Of a stretch of DNA of 50,177 bases, positions 8,419 through 16,333 are shown one piece after another; the stretch's first letter is position 1, and each line of letters begins with the position of its first letter. A model generated the notes under the pieces. The model was given only the letters and a program-made list of their open reading frames with translations. It made no database searches and was not told where the DNA came from. A program made the translations under genes and the position numbers. The stretch comes from DSSM01 sp964484125 (GTDB lineage Bacteria > Bacteroidota > Ignavibacteria > Tepidaquicellales > Tepidaquicellaceae), in the NCBI GenBank assembly GCA_964484125.1, contig CAZAEK010000014.1:1-50177 (forward strand), read 5' to 3'.

Positions 8419-9066
8419 TTATTTTTTCTCTTCTTCTTCTTCTTTCTTACCTTTGTTAATTACTTCCGGTTCAGCAGCTGCCTCTTCTCCTTCAGCAGGG
8501 GCTGTTTCTTTTTCTGTAGTTGGCGGTACTACTGACACTATTACTACATTGTCATCTGCTTTAAATTCAACACCTTCTATTTTGATATCTCCTACTCTAA
8601 GAGCATCTCCGATTTTCAGAGCTGATATATCAAGCTCTATATGTGAAGGTATATTTTCAGGTAAACACTCAATCTCAAGTTTATGCATTGAATGCTGAAT
8701 TACACCGCCGTCTTTTACTCCGATTGCTGAACCTTTCAAGACAATACTTACATCTATAGTCAGTTTTTCACCTTCTCGTAATGCAAGTAAATCAAAATGA
8801 ATTGGTTTATCTTTCAAAGGGTCAAATTGTGCATCTTTTAATATGCATTTGTAGGATTTTTCTTCACCTTCCAACGAAAGATTGATAATATTCGCTTCAG
8901 ATGTATAAATTACCGGACGGAGTGCTAATTCGTTGATAGCAATTGAAATGTTTTCTTCACCAGCTCCATAAAAAATTCCGGGGACAAAACCGCTGTTTCT
9001 TAATGAATTTGTAGCGGCATTACTAAGTTCTGTTCTTCTTTTCGCTTTAATTGATATTTCTGCCAT
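8419..9066 (-). CDS. rplY: 50S ribosomal protein L25 / general stress protein Ctc
   Basis: This 215-residue protein is the long (TL5/Ctc) form of L25. The N-terminal 5S-rRNA-binding domain covers about residues 1-90 (starting ISIKAKRRTELSNAATNSLR, with the GFVPGIFYGAGEE loop). A beta-rich C-terminal domain follows at about 95-180, then a low-complexity tail of Ala, Glu and Lys (about 183-215). It binds 5S rRNA in the large ribosomal subunit. It is the first gene of the run rplY-pth-hppA. The 226-base spacer upstream is AT-rich, carries the RND-operon terminator, and should hold the promoter, although no clean consensus can be picked out. Confidence 0.95.
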   Translation of the reverse strand: MAEISIKAKRRTELSNAATNSLRNSGFVPGIFYGAGEENISIAINELALRPVIYTSEANIINLSLEGEEKSYKCILKDAQFDPLKDKPIHFDLLALREGEKLTIDVSIVLKGSAIGVKDGGVIQHSMHKLEIECLPENIPSHIELDISALKIGDALRVGDIKIEGVEFKADDNVVIVSVVPPTTEKETAPAEGEEAAAEPEVINKGKKEEEEEKK

Positions 9067-9240
9067 ATTATTTCGTAAAAAAATTATAAAAACATAAATA
9101 TATTATTTTTCATATATTTTATCAATTGCATTGTTGTTACCTCAATGGAATGATTATATATGAATAATTTTCATTTATGTATGTTAATTAAATATTATTT
9201 TTAAATCAATTACTAAATTGATTAAAATTTACTGATATAA

Positions 9241-9276
9241 AAATCCGTTACAGCAAATCTGTGCTGCAACGGATTT
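9241..9276 (-). terminator. Terminator after the RND efflux operon
   Basis: A long inverted repeat joins AAATCCGTT (9241-9249) plus CAGCA (9251-9255) to TGCTG (9262-9266) plus AACGGATTT (9268-9276). There is one internal mismatch and a 6-base loop. On the minus strand it begins 17 bases past the RND pump stop and is followed by TTATATC, so the U tract is weak. The position and stem strength support a terminator. Confidence 0.7.
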
Positions 9277-9292
9277 ATTTAATGTTCTGTTC

Positions 9293-12200
9293 TTATAAAA
9301 TTACTTTTTGTTTTTTCTTTTTGCTGAATTTATGAAATATATCATCTGTGAATGCATATATTGTAGGAATCACTATCAGAGTCAAAAAAGTTGATACAAG
9401 CAACCCGAATATTATTGCAACTCCCATTGGTCTCCAGAATGCAGTATTCTGACCTCCAATAATCCAGCTGAAAGTTCGCCAGTCAAAATCAACTCCTGTT
9501 GAAAGCGGAACAATTCCGAGAATTGTTGTTGCCGCAGTAAGAAATATTGGTCTCATTCTGATTAATCCCGCCTGCACTAATGCCTCATCTCTTGTTAATC
9601 CGCGTTTTTCAAGTTCTTTATGGAAATCAAGTAAAACTATTGCATTTCTTACTACAATACCTGAAAGCGCAATAAATCCGATACCAGTCATTACAATCCC
9701 AAATGGTAGACCAACTATAAGCAATCCTATTAAAACACCAATTAGTGAAAGGACAACGCTGAACATAACAATTATCGGAATTCTTATGGAATTGAATTCC
9801 AGCACAATCAGGAAGAAAATCATTAATAATGAAATAATAAGTGCTTTTCCAAGAAAATCTGATGTCTCTTTCTGATCTTCCTGTTCCCCGGTATATTTTA
9901 TTGAATATCCTGTCGGGAGCTGAAAACCTGCAAGTTTTGCCCTGACATCTTTCAATACATCATTACCAAGTCTGCCTTCAGCATTTGCAGAAACAGTTAC
10001 AACTCTCTTTAAATCTTTTCTGTTAATTGCACCTATACCACCTGAGAACTCAACCTTAGCAACTGAGGTAATTGGAATTTTCACACCATCTTTATTTGAG
10101 ATGTAAAGATTCGATATATATTCAAGGTTATCTCTTTGCTCTTTTGCGAGTCTTACTGTAACGTCATATTCATTCTCCCCGATTCTGTATTTACTTGCCT
10201 TTGTTCCTTTTATAGCTGTTCTTATGAAACCTCCAATCATCGATGTATTTAGTCCATTTTCAGCCGCTTTTTCCCTGTCAACAGTAATTTGTATTTCCGG
10301 TGTCTCAGAATCATAATTATCTTTTAAATCCGTTAGCCCGGGAATATCTTTTATTTCTCTTTTTATTTTATCTGAAATTTCACCAAGTTTTTTAAAGTCA
10401 TCACCGGAGATTTCAATATTAACAGGAGGACCAGTCGGAGGACCTGCTTCATCATTTTTAATCTCAATTGTTGCTCCCGGTATATCTGATATTGCTTCTC
10501 TGATTTTTTCAACATCTTCAAAAGTTTCTGTTTCTCTTAAATCCTTATCGAAATAGTTCACTGTTATAGTTGCTTTATTAGGAATACCATCACCGCTGAA
10601 ATCCAATGGATTATTTGAAGAGCCGACATTTGTGATTATAATTTCAATATTTTTCAGCTCAGGTATTTTCTTTTCAATGTTTTTTACTATTTCGTTTGTT
10701 GTATATATGCTCGTCCCTGTAGGAGCAGTGATGTTTATATTCGAAAGTCTTGGCTCAACCTTCGGGAAAAATTCAACTCCGTTATTAAACATTCCGTAAA
10801 TAACAAATACAAAAATCAAAATTGCTATTGTTAAACCAATTGTTGTTTTTTTCCTCCTTAAGGAAAGGCGTAGTACTTTCTCATAAATTTTCAATGAAAA
10901 TCCAAAAAACTTTTCATCGAAAATTTCAAGAAATCTTCCTATTGGTCTGAATTTTTTCTTCTTTGATTTCTCTTTGTCCTTTTGATAATTTATAAAAATT
11001 GACGCCTGTACAGGGCTTATAACCATTGCAACAAAAAGAGAGGAGAATAAGCATACAATCATTGTAATAGGCATATATTTCATAAAATCTCCTACTATTC
11101 CGGGGAAAAACAACAGAGGGAAGAAAGAAGAAATTATCGTTAGAGTTGCAATTACAACAGGGAATACTACTTCTTTAGGTCCTTCAATAGCTGAATCGTG
11201 CTGATTATACCCTTCTTTTTCCTGGAGACGGAAAATATTTTCCATCACAACTATTGCATCATCAACTATAATCCCGAGCACAATAATTAAAGTGAAAAGT
11301 ACTATCATGTTCAAAGTAATACCCATCATACTCAAAACTGCAAATGATATCATAAACGATAGCGGAATTGAAGTTGCAACCAGAAATGAATTTTTAAATC
11401 CCATGAAAAAGAAAAGCACCATACCAACGAGCAATACTCCGGTAATTATTCCGTTTTCAAGTTCGTGAACAGTATTTAAAATAAATTTTGAATTATCACC
11501 TGTAAAACTGATATTCACACCATCAGGGACCAATTCCTTATTATTATTCAGAAGTGCTTTTACTTTGTCAGCTATTTCAATTATGTTCGCACCGCTTCTT
11601 TTTTTCACTATTACTGTAACACTTTCCTTACCGTCTTCCCTTGAAAAGGTTTTTCTGTCTGCATATCCATAGGTTACATCAGCAACATCTCTTATATAAA
11701 TTTTATTATCACCAATATTATTTATAACAAGATCTCTAATATTTTCAGGCTCTTTATATTCTCCGGGAACTCTTACTAAATAGCTTGATTTCCCTATATC
11801 AACAGAGCCACCGGGTATATTCAGGTTTTCTGAAGATATTTTATTGCTTATATCATTAAAACTCAAACCATAACTGAATAACTTATCTGCATTTACATCT
11901 ATCTTCACTTCCCTTTCAATTCCACCTACAACATCTGCAGAAAGGACTCCGGGGAATTCTTCAATCTTATCGCTGATTTTGTCTGCAGTTTCTTTCAGTT
12001 TCCATAGCCCGATATTCCCTGTTACGTTAACATAAAGCATCGGAAGTTCTGAAAAGTTTATTTCTGTTATTGACGGTTCCTCAATATCTGCAGGCATTTT
12101 CGTTTTCGCGATTGCTACCCTGTCTCTTACTTTTTGCAGAGCATCTTCAATAACTATATCGCTCGTAAATTCAACAGAAATAGAGCTGAAACTTTCTCTT

Positions 12201-12451
12201 GATACAGATGTAATCTTCTTAACTCCACTTATTCCTTTTACTTCTTTTTCGATTTCCTGTGTTACAAGATTTTCAATATCCTGTGGTGATACTCCGGGAT
12301 ATACTGTTGCTATGAATACATAAGGAATTTTTATTGAAGGCGCTGCCTCTCTTGGAAGAGAAACATATGAAGTAATTCCGATTACAATAATTATCAGAGT
12401 GAGAATATATACAGTAATTTTATTGTTTACTACAGCTTGAAAAAATTTCAT
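9293..12451 (-). CDS. RND-family efflux pump inner-membrane permease (AcrB/MdtB-like)
   Basis: This 1052-residue pump has the standard RND layout. It starts with helix 1 (VVNNKITVYILTLIIIVIGI), then a periplasmic porter half and helices 2-6 with the proton-relay pair in VDDAIVVMENIFR. A second periplasmic half (after about residue 560) and helices 8-12 with GIVVRNAIVLLDFHKELEKRG follow. Such pumps take substrates from the periplasm or outer leaflet and drive them through a TolC channel using the proton gradient. The substrate is unknown; the sequence looks like the multidrug/lipophilic group rather than heavy-metal CzcA pumps. It follows the adaptor gene by 35 bases and closes the operon. Confidence 0.93.
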   Translation of the reverse strand: MKFFQAVVNNKITVYILTLIIIVIGITSYVSLPREAAPSIKIPYVFIATVYPGVSPQDIENLVTQEIEKEVKGISGVKKITSVSRESFSSISVEFTSDIVIEDALQKVRDRVAIAKTKMPADIEEPSITEINFSELPMLYVNVTGNIGLWKLKETADKISDKIEEFPGVLSADVVGGIEREVKIDVNADKLFSYGLSFNDISNKISSENLNIPGGSVDIGKSSYLVRVPGEYKEPENIRDLVINNIGDNKIYIRDVADVTYGYADRKTFSREDGKESVTVIVKKRSGANIIEIADKVKALLNNNKELVPDGVNISFTGDNSKFILNTVHELENGIITGVLLVGMVLFFFMGFKNSFLVATSIPLSFMISFAVLSMMGITLNMIVLFTLIIVLGIIVDDAIVVMENIFRLQEKEGYNQHDSAIEGPKEVVFPVVIATLTIISSFFPLLFFPGIVGDFMKYMPITMIVCLFSSLFVAMVISPVQASIFINYQKDKEKSKKKKFRPIGRFLEIFDEKFFGFSLKIYEKVLRLSLRRKKTTIGLTIAILIFVFVIYGMFNNGVEFFPKVEPRLSNINITAPTGTSIYTTNEIVKNIEKKIPELKNIEIIITNVGSSNNPLDFSGDGIPNKATITVNYFDKDLRETETFEDVEKIREAISDIPGATIEIKNDEAGPPTGPPVNIEISGDDFKKLGEISDKIKREIKDIPGLTDLKDNYDSETPEIQITVDREKAAENGLNTSMIGGFIRTAIKGTKASKYRIGENEYDVTVRLAKEQRDNLEYISNLYISNKDGVKIPITSVAKVEFSGGIGAINRKDLKRVVTVSANAEGRLGNDVLKDVRAKLAGFQLPTGYSIKYTGEQEDQKETSDFLGKALIISLLMIFFLIVLEFNSIRIPIIVMFSVVLSLIGVLIGLLIVGLPFGIVMTGIGFIALSGIVVRNAIVLLDFHKELEKRGLTRDEALVQAGLIRMRPIFLTAATTILGIVPLSTGVDFDWRTFSWIIGGQNTAFWRPMGVAIIFGLLVSTFLTLIVIPTIYAFTDDIFHKFSKKKKQKVIL

Positions 12452-12486
12452 TTTTACACTTTTTTATTTTTTGTTACTTTTTAAAT

Positions 12487-13518
12487 TTAGTTTACTACCT
12501 GGACTTTATCACCATCTGCAAGAAACTGGAAACCTTCGCTTATGAACTTATCCCCGACCATTAAACCGTCTTCAATCATAACGTTATTGTCATGTCTTCC
12601 GCCTAATTTTATTATTCGCTTTCTTGCGATATCACCTTCAAGCACAAATACAAATTGTTCCTCAACATTATCAATTATCATGTCCTGACTTAAAACAACT
12701 ACATTGTCCAGTTCTTTTTTAGTAAACTCCATTGAAGCTGACATTTCCGGCTTTAACTTCCCGTTTGGATTAGCTACAACTACTTCAACTTCAAATGTTC
12801 GTGTAGATGGATTAAGAGCCGGGGCAATGTATGAAATTGTTCCGTAAAATTCATCATCCGGAAAAACGTCAACGTTTACTTTTACTCTTTGCCCTTTTAC
12901 TACTTCGTTTACATATCTTTCGGGAATTCCGACGCTAACTTTCACCTTTGATACATTTATTACACTCAATATAGGAGCACCCGGAGAAGACATCTCTCCC
13001 CTGTTCATGAATTTCGCATCAACTATTCCGCTTATCGGAGAAGTTACTACTGCTTTCCGCAATCTCGTTTCGTATATTTTAACAGATTTTTCAGCTATAT
13101 CAAGCTGAAGTTTTGCAGAAGTATATTGCTGCTCAGTTGCTACTCCATCTAAATATAATCTTTCTGTCCTGTCATAATTTTCTTTTGCAAGGTTATACTG
13201 TGCAAGTGCCTGGTCATATACGGCATAATCCGCATCTTTTAAAAGACGGGCTATTACCTCACCTCTGCCTACCCTGCTACCTTTGTCCTTAGTTAACGAT
13301 ATAATAATTCCGCCTTCTTCCGATGAAAGTTTGGCTGACTCGTAAGGTTTTAAGACACCGTTTACTTTAAACTTTTCAGTGAATGAGGTTCCCTGTATCT
13401 CCATTACCTTTACTAATGGAAGTTTTTTCTCCTTCTGAACTTCCTCTTTCTTTTTACCGCAAGATGTTAATGAAACTGCAGTAATCAGCATAATTAAAAC
13501 TATCAGTAATTTTTTCAT
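12487..13518 (-). CDS. RND efflux periplasmic adaptor (membrane fusion protein), lipoprotein
   Basis: This is a HlyD/AcrA-type adaptor. The chosen ATG at 13518 gives the clean lipoprotein signal MKKLLIVLIMLITAVSLTSC with lipobox LTSC. An ATG 27 bases upstream (13545) would add nine polar residues and is less likely. The lipoyl half-motifs (GGIIISLTKDKGSRVGRGEV and SPISGIVDAKFMNRGEM) flank a coiled-coil hairpin of about residues 90-150. A beta-barrel domain and a membrane-proximal domain follow. It bridges the RND permease and the TolC channel in the periplasm. It lies directly after TolC and 35 bases before the permease, so all three are co-transcribed. Confidence 0.92.
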   Translation of the reverse strand: MKKLLIVLIMLITAVSLTSCGKKKEEVQKEKKLPLVKVMEIQGTSFTEKFKVNGVLKPYESAKLSSEEGGIIISLTKDKGSRVGRGEVIARLLKDADYAVYDQALAQYNLAKENYDRTERLYLDGVATEQQYTSAKLQLDIAEKSVKIYETRLRKAVVTSPISGIVDAKFMNRGEMSSPGAPILSVINVSKVKVSVGIPERYVNEVVKGQRVKVNVDVFPDDEFYGTISYIAPALNPSTRTFEVEVVVANPNGKLKPEMSASMEFTKKELDNVVVLSQDMIIDNVEEQFVFVLEGDIARKRIIKLGGRHDNNVMIEDGLMVGDKFISEGFQFLADGDKVQVVN

Positions 13519-13548
13519 ATTGTTTATAAAGAAATTTGGTTTCATTTT

Positions 13549-15498
13549 TTATTTTTCAAGTAATTGTTCTAAATCTGCTTTTGCAGACATATAATCATAA
13601 ATTGAATTCAAATAAGCCAACCTGCTTTGAGTAAGAAGCAACTCTGCATCGAGCACATCTATCTGCTGTACGACTCCGTTTTTAAAACTGCTGTTTGCAA
13701 GCTCATATCCTCTTTCTGCAAGTTTTACAGTTTCATAATTCGCTTTTATTCTGCCTTTAGCATCTTCAATCCTGAGCAATATTCCCTGCGATTGGATTTT
13801 AAGTTTTTGTTTTACATCGAGTATAGTTTCTTCGTTTTTCTTAACTTCAAGCTCCGACTGTTTCTTTTTATAAGGATTTGTAAAAAGATTAAATCTCCAG
13901 TTTAACCCTATGCCTGCAGTTACTGAGTTGTTGAACTTGTATGATGTAATAGACTTGTCATCATTTTCATTAGCTGAATTTTGCCATTGCCCGTAAATAT
14001 AAAGCTTTGGAAGATAGTTTAACCTGTCAACATTTACAAGTTCTTCATTTATAAGTTTATTGATTTTCAATTGTCTGATTGCAACATTATTTTCTGCTAT
14101 TTTCTTTATTAATTCGTCCTGACTCATTTCGTATATTTCAAGACTGTCATAGGATAGTTTTCCGATTACATCAATATCCTCATCTGTTTTCAAGCCCATT
14201 GCATTTTTAAGGGCTTTCTTGCCGAGAAGTAAATTGTTCTCTGCCTGTGTAACATTTGGCTTAAGGGTTTCTACTTTTACTTTTGCCCTGAGATAATCGA
14301 ATTCAGTTGCAGTACCGTTTTTATACCTCAATTCAACTACATTCAGATTATCCTGTGAGTTTTTAAGTGCAGAAGAATTGACTTCTGCAATTTCTTTCAG
14401 CAGTAATACATTCAAAAAAGATTTCTTAACATCTGTTCTGATTTTATTTTTAACAGCAAAAAGATTTTCTGCTGTTAAATTCGAATAATATTCAGCAATT
14501 CTTATTCCCTGAAATACCGGTGTACCTAATACAGGTATAGGTTCTGTAATCTGTAAAGTTGCATTCAACTGGTTATCTGTTCCAATCTCGAAGTCCTGAC
14601 CGGAGATATTTATTACCGGCTTTTTAAAAAATCTGCCATAAGTGTAACTAAAATCAATTGTCGGTAAAAGTCCTTCATTCCATGCTTCAGTTACTCTGTA
14701 ATCTGCCTTCATTTTATCATATCTTGCATTAACAAGCTCGGAATTGTTGTTATAAGCTTCTGAGATTGCCTGTTCAAGAGTATATGATTTTGGTGTCTGT
14801 GAAAACGAAATACCTGCAAGGGAAAACACCATCAGGAAAATTATGATTAATTTCTTTATCATATTCAAATCATTTTTTTTATGTGATTTTTTTATTTTAG
14901 TATTATTATAAAGCTCTTTGCCTCTTTCTGTAAGTAAACCGTTTAATTCTATATCGTTAATGAATTTTAATAAATATCCGAGACTGTATCCGTTATTAAC
15001 AATAAATTCCGGATTCATCAGATTTCTTGCAACTGCTATATCAAAAGCAATAATAAGTTCTGCAGGATAATTTTTGATTAATCCTTCTTTCTTACCCTGC
15101 CTGATCAAACGTTGCATAGTTGAATATATAGTTTCAGTTTCAAACTTATCAATTTTTTCCCATACATTCGGGGCGTAATTTTTTACATCTTTAAACCATT
15201 TTAAACTGACTTTTGAAAGTTGCTCTGAATGAAATTCCGATATTTTATGAAATTTTGCTATTACATCAATATCTTCATCAATAATTTCGTTTACTCTATG
15301 TTTAAAAATTGCGAGAAAATATTCTGTTACTTCGTCAAGTAATTCTGTTTTCGATTCGAAATATTTATATATAGTCTTTTTGCTAATCCCCAGCTCTGAA
15401 GATATTTCATCCATTGTTGTTTTATGGAATCCGTCCCTTAGAAACATTTCCTGTACAAGCTCAATAATCTTCTTTTTTTCTGAATCTATATTTTTCAT
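13549..15498 (-). CDS. TetR-family regulator and TolC-family outer-membrane channel in one continuous reading frame
   Basis: A single 649-codon frame encodes two proteins that normally exist separately. Residues 1 to about 200 are a TetR regulator, with the helix-turn-helix near residues 27-50 (TTMDEISSELGISKKTIYKY) and an all-helical ligand domain. Residues 213-649 are a complete TolC-type channel starting with its own signal peptide (MIKKLIIIFLMVFSLAGISF, Met213 at 14862) and containing two coiled-coil repeats. A soluble DNA-binding protein fused ahead of a signal peptide makes little sense. The likely reality is two genes, TetR 15498 to about 14865 and TolC 14862-13549, with the separating stop lost by an indel in an A8 run at 14873-14880. 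TetR would control this efflux operon. Confidence 0.85.
   Translation of the reverse strand: MKNIDSEKKKIIELVQEMFLRDGFHKTTMDEISSELGISKKTIYKYFESKTELLDEVTEYFLAIFKHRVNEIIDEDIDVIAKFHKISEFHSEQLSKVSLKWFKDVKNYAPNVWEKIDKFETETIYSTMQRLIRQGKKEGLIKNYPAELIIAFDIAVARNLMNPEFIVNNGYSLGYLLKFINDIELNGLLTERGKELYNNTKIKKSHKKNDLNMIKKLIIIFLMVFSLAGISFSQTPKSYTLEQAISEAYNNNSELVNARYDKMKADYRVTEAWNEGLLPTIDFSYTYGRFFKKPVINISGQDFEIGTDNQLNATLQITEPIPVLGTPVFQGIRIAEYYSNLTAENLFAVKNKIRTDVKKSFLNVLLLKEIAEVNSSALKNSQDNLNVVELRYKNGTATEFDYLRAKVKVETLKPNVTQAENNLLLGKKALKNAMGLKTDEDIDVIGKLSYDSLEIYEMSQDELIKKIAENNVAIRQLKINKLINEELVNVDRLNYLPKLYIYGQWQNSANENDDKSITSYKFNNSVTAGIGLNWRFNLFTNPYKKKQSELEVKKNEETILDVKQKLKIQSQGILLRIEDAKGRIKANYETVKLAERGYELANSSFKNGVVQQIDVLDAELLLTQSRLAYLNSIYDYMSAKADLEQLLEK
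14860..14880 (-). other. TetR/TolC junction: A8 run and internal start codon
   Basis: On the minus strand the run AAAAAAAA (14880-14873) is followed by TGATTTGAATATG. Read as given, the frame passes through to the TolC ATG at 14862. With one A fewer, the TetR frame meets TGA at 14867-14865, two bases before that ATG, which is ordinary operon spacing. With one A more it meets TGA at 14872-14870. Either change separates the genes. The run could be a sequencing or assembly indel, a real mutation, or a transcriptional slippage site. Confidence 0.7.
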
Positions 15499-15571
15499 TA
15501 TATCTTTGTTTCTTTTGAGAAATTGTTTTATAATACGATACTTTTATTTATTAAGTTTCAAATATATGCTT

Positions 15572-15605
15572 TTAGGAAACTATTTTAGTATTTTCAGTTT
15601 CCAAA
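15572..15605. promoter_or_regulatory. Candidate TetR operator upstream of the efflux operon
   Basis: A perfect 7-bp inverted repeat GGAAACT (15575-15581) / AGTTTCC (15596-15602) with a 14-base spacer extends with further partial symmetry (TTA/AAA flanks). It lies 77-104 bases upstream of the TetR start in the 204-base spacer between the efflux operon and the dedA gene, both on the minus strand. TetR regulators usually bind such dyads near their own promoter. No experimental support is available here. Confidence 0.45.
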
Positions 15606-15702
15606 TTAGCTACTGTAAAAATGAATAGCAAGTCATAAATTGAGGTTTACAAATTATTAATACGTAGTTAACGTTTATATTTCTTGGATACTTTTATATT
15701 AT

Positions 15703-16329
15703 TTATTTGTTCTTTTTAAACTTTGCCGATAAAAACTTATAAATTATAGGAAGTATTGAAAGGAATACAATTATTACAATAACTTTTTCAATATGCTTTT
15801 CAATATTCGGAATAGTATTGCCGAGTAAATATCCCAATAAAGTCATACTTAATATCCAAAGTGCTCCACCGATAATATTGTATCTGAAAAAGTCTATGTA
15901 TTTCATCTGTGCTATTCCTGCAACAGTAGGAGCAAAGGTTCTGATAATTGGAATAAATCTTGCGATTATGATTGTTATGCCTCCATATTTTTCATAAAAT
16001 TCATGTGTCTTAATCAGGTAATCTTTTCTGAACAGTAACGATTGTTCTTTTTTGAAAAGATGCGGACCTGATTTATGACCAATCCAATAACCTACTGCAT
16101 CCCCTATTACAGCGGCAGGAATGAGTATCGCATTCAACAAAATAATATCCAGTTCTCCGGTTGAGGCAAATAAACCAGCAGTAACCAACAAAGAATCTCC
16201 GGGTAAGAAAAAACCTGCAAGTAAACCTGTTTCAGCAAAAATAATTATAACCAGACCTAGATATCCGACTGTATGAATTAATGTTTTAACGTCGTAAAGC
16301 TGGGTGAAAAAGTCTTTTAATGTTTCCAT
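15703..16329 (-). CDS. DedA-family (VTT/SNARE-associated) membrane protein
   Basis: This 208-residue membrane protein has the DedA hallmarks FAETGLLAGFFLPGDSLL (about residues 31-48) and IARFIPIIRTFAPTVAGIAQ (about 122-141), the latter with the conserved Arg pair and Pro of the re-entrant loop. DedA proteins act in the inner membrane. Recent work ties several of them to recycling of the undecaprenyl-phosphate carrier or to phospholipid flipping; the role here is not specified by context. It starts 4 bases past the end of the helicase gene and is presumably co-transcribed with it. It ends in a Lys-rich cytoplasmic tail. Confidence 0.9.
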   Translation of the reverse strand: METLKDFFTQLYDVKTLIHTVGYLGLVIIIFAETGLLAGFFLPGDSLLVTAGLFASTGELDIILLNAILIPAAVIGDAVGYWIGHKSGPHLFKKEQSLLFRKDYLIKTHEFYEKYGGITIIIARFIPIIRTFAPTVAGIAQMKYIDFFRYNIIGGALWILSMTLLGYLLGNTIPNIEKHIEKVIVIIVFLSILPIIYKFLSAKFKKNK

Positions 16330-16333
16330 ATAT

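Noticed and set aside
8453..8698. Ser-rich plus-strand frame opposite rplY
   Set aside because: Antisense of the rplY coding region including its acidic tail; composition follows from the reverse complement of Glu/Lys/Asp codons.
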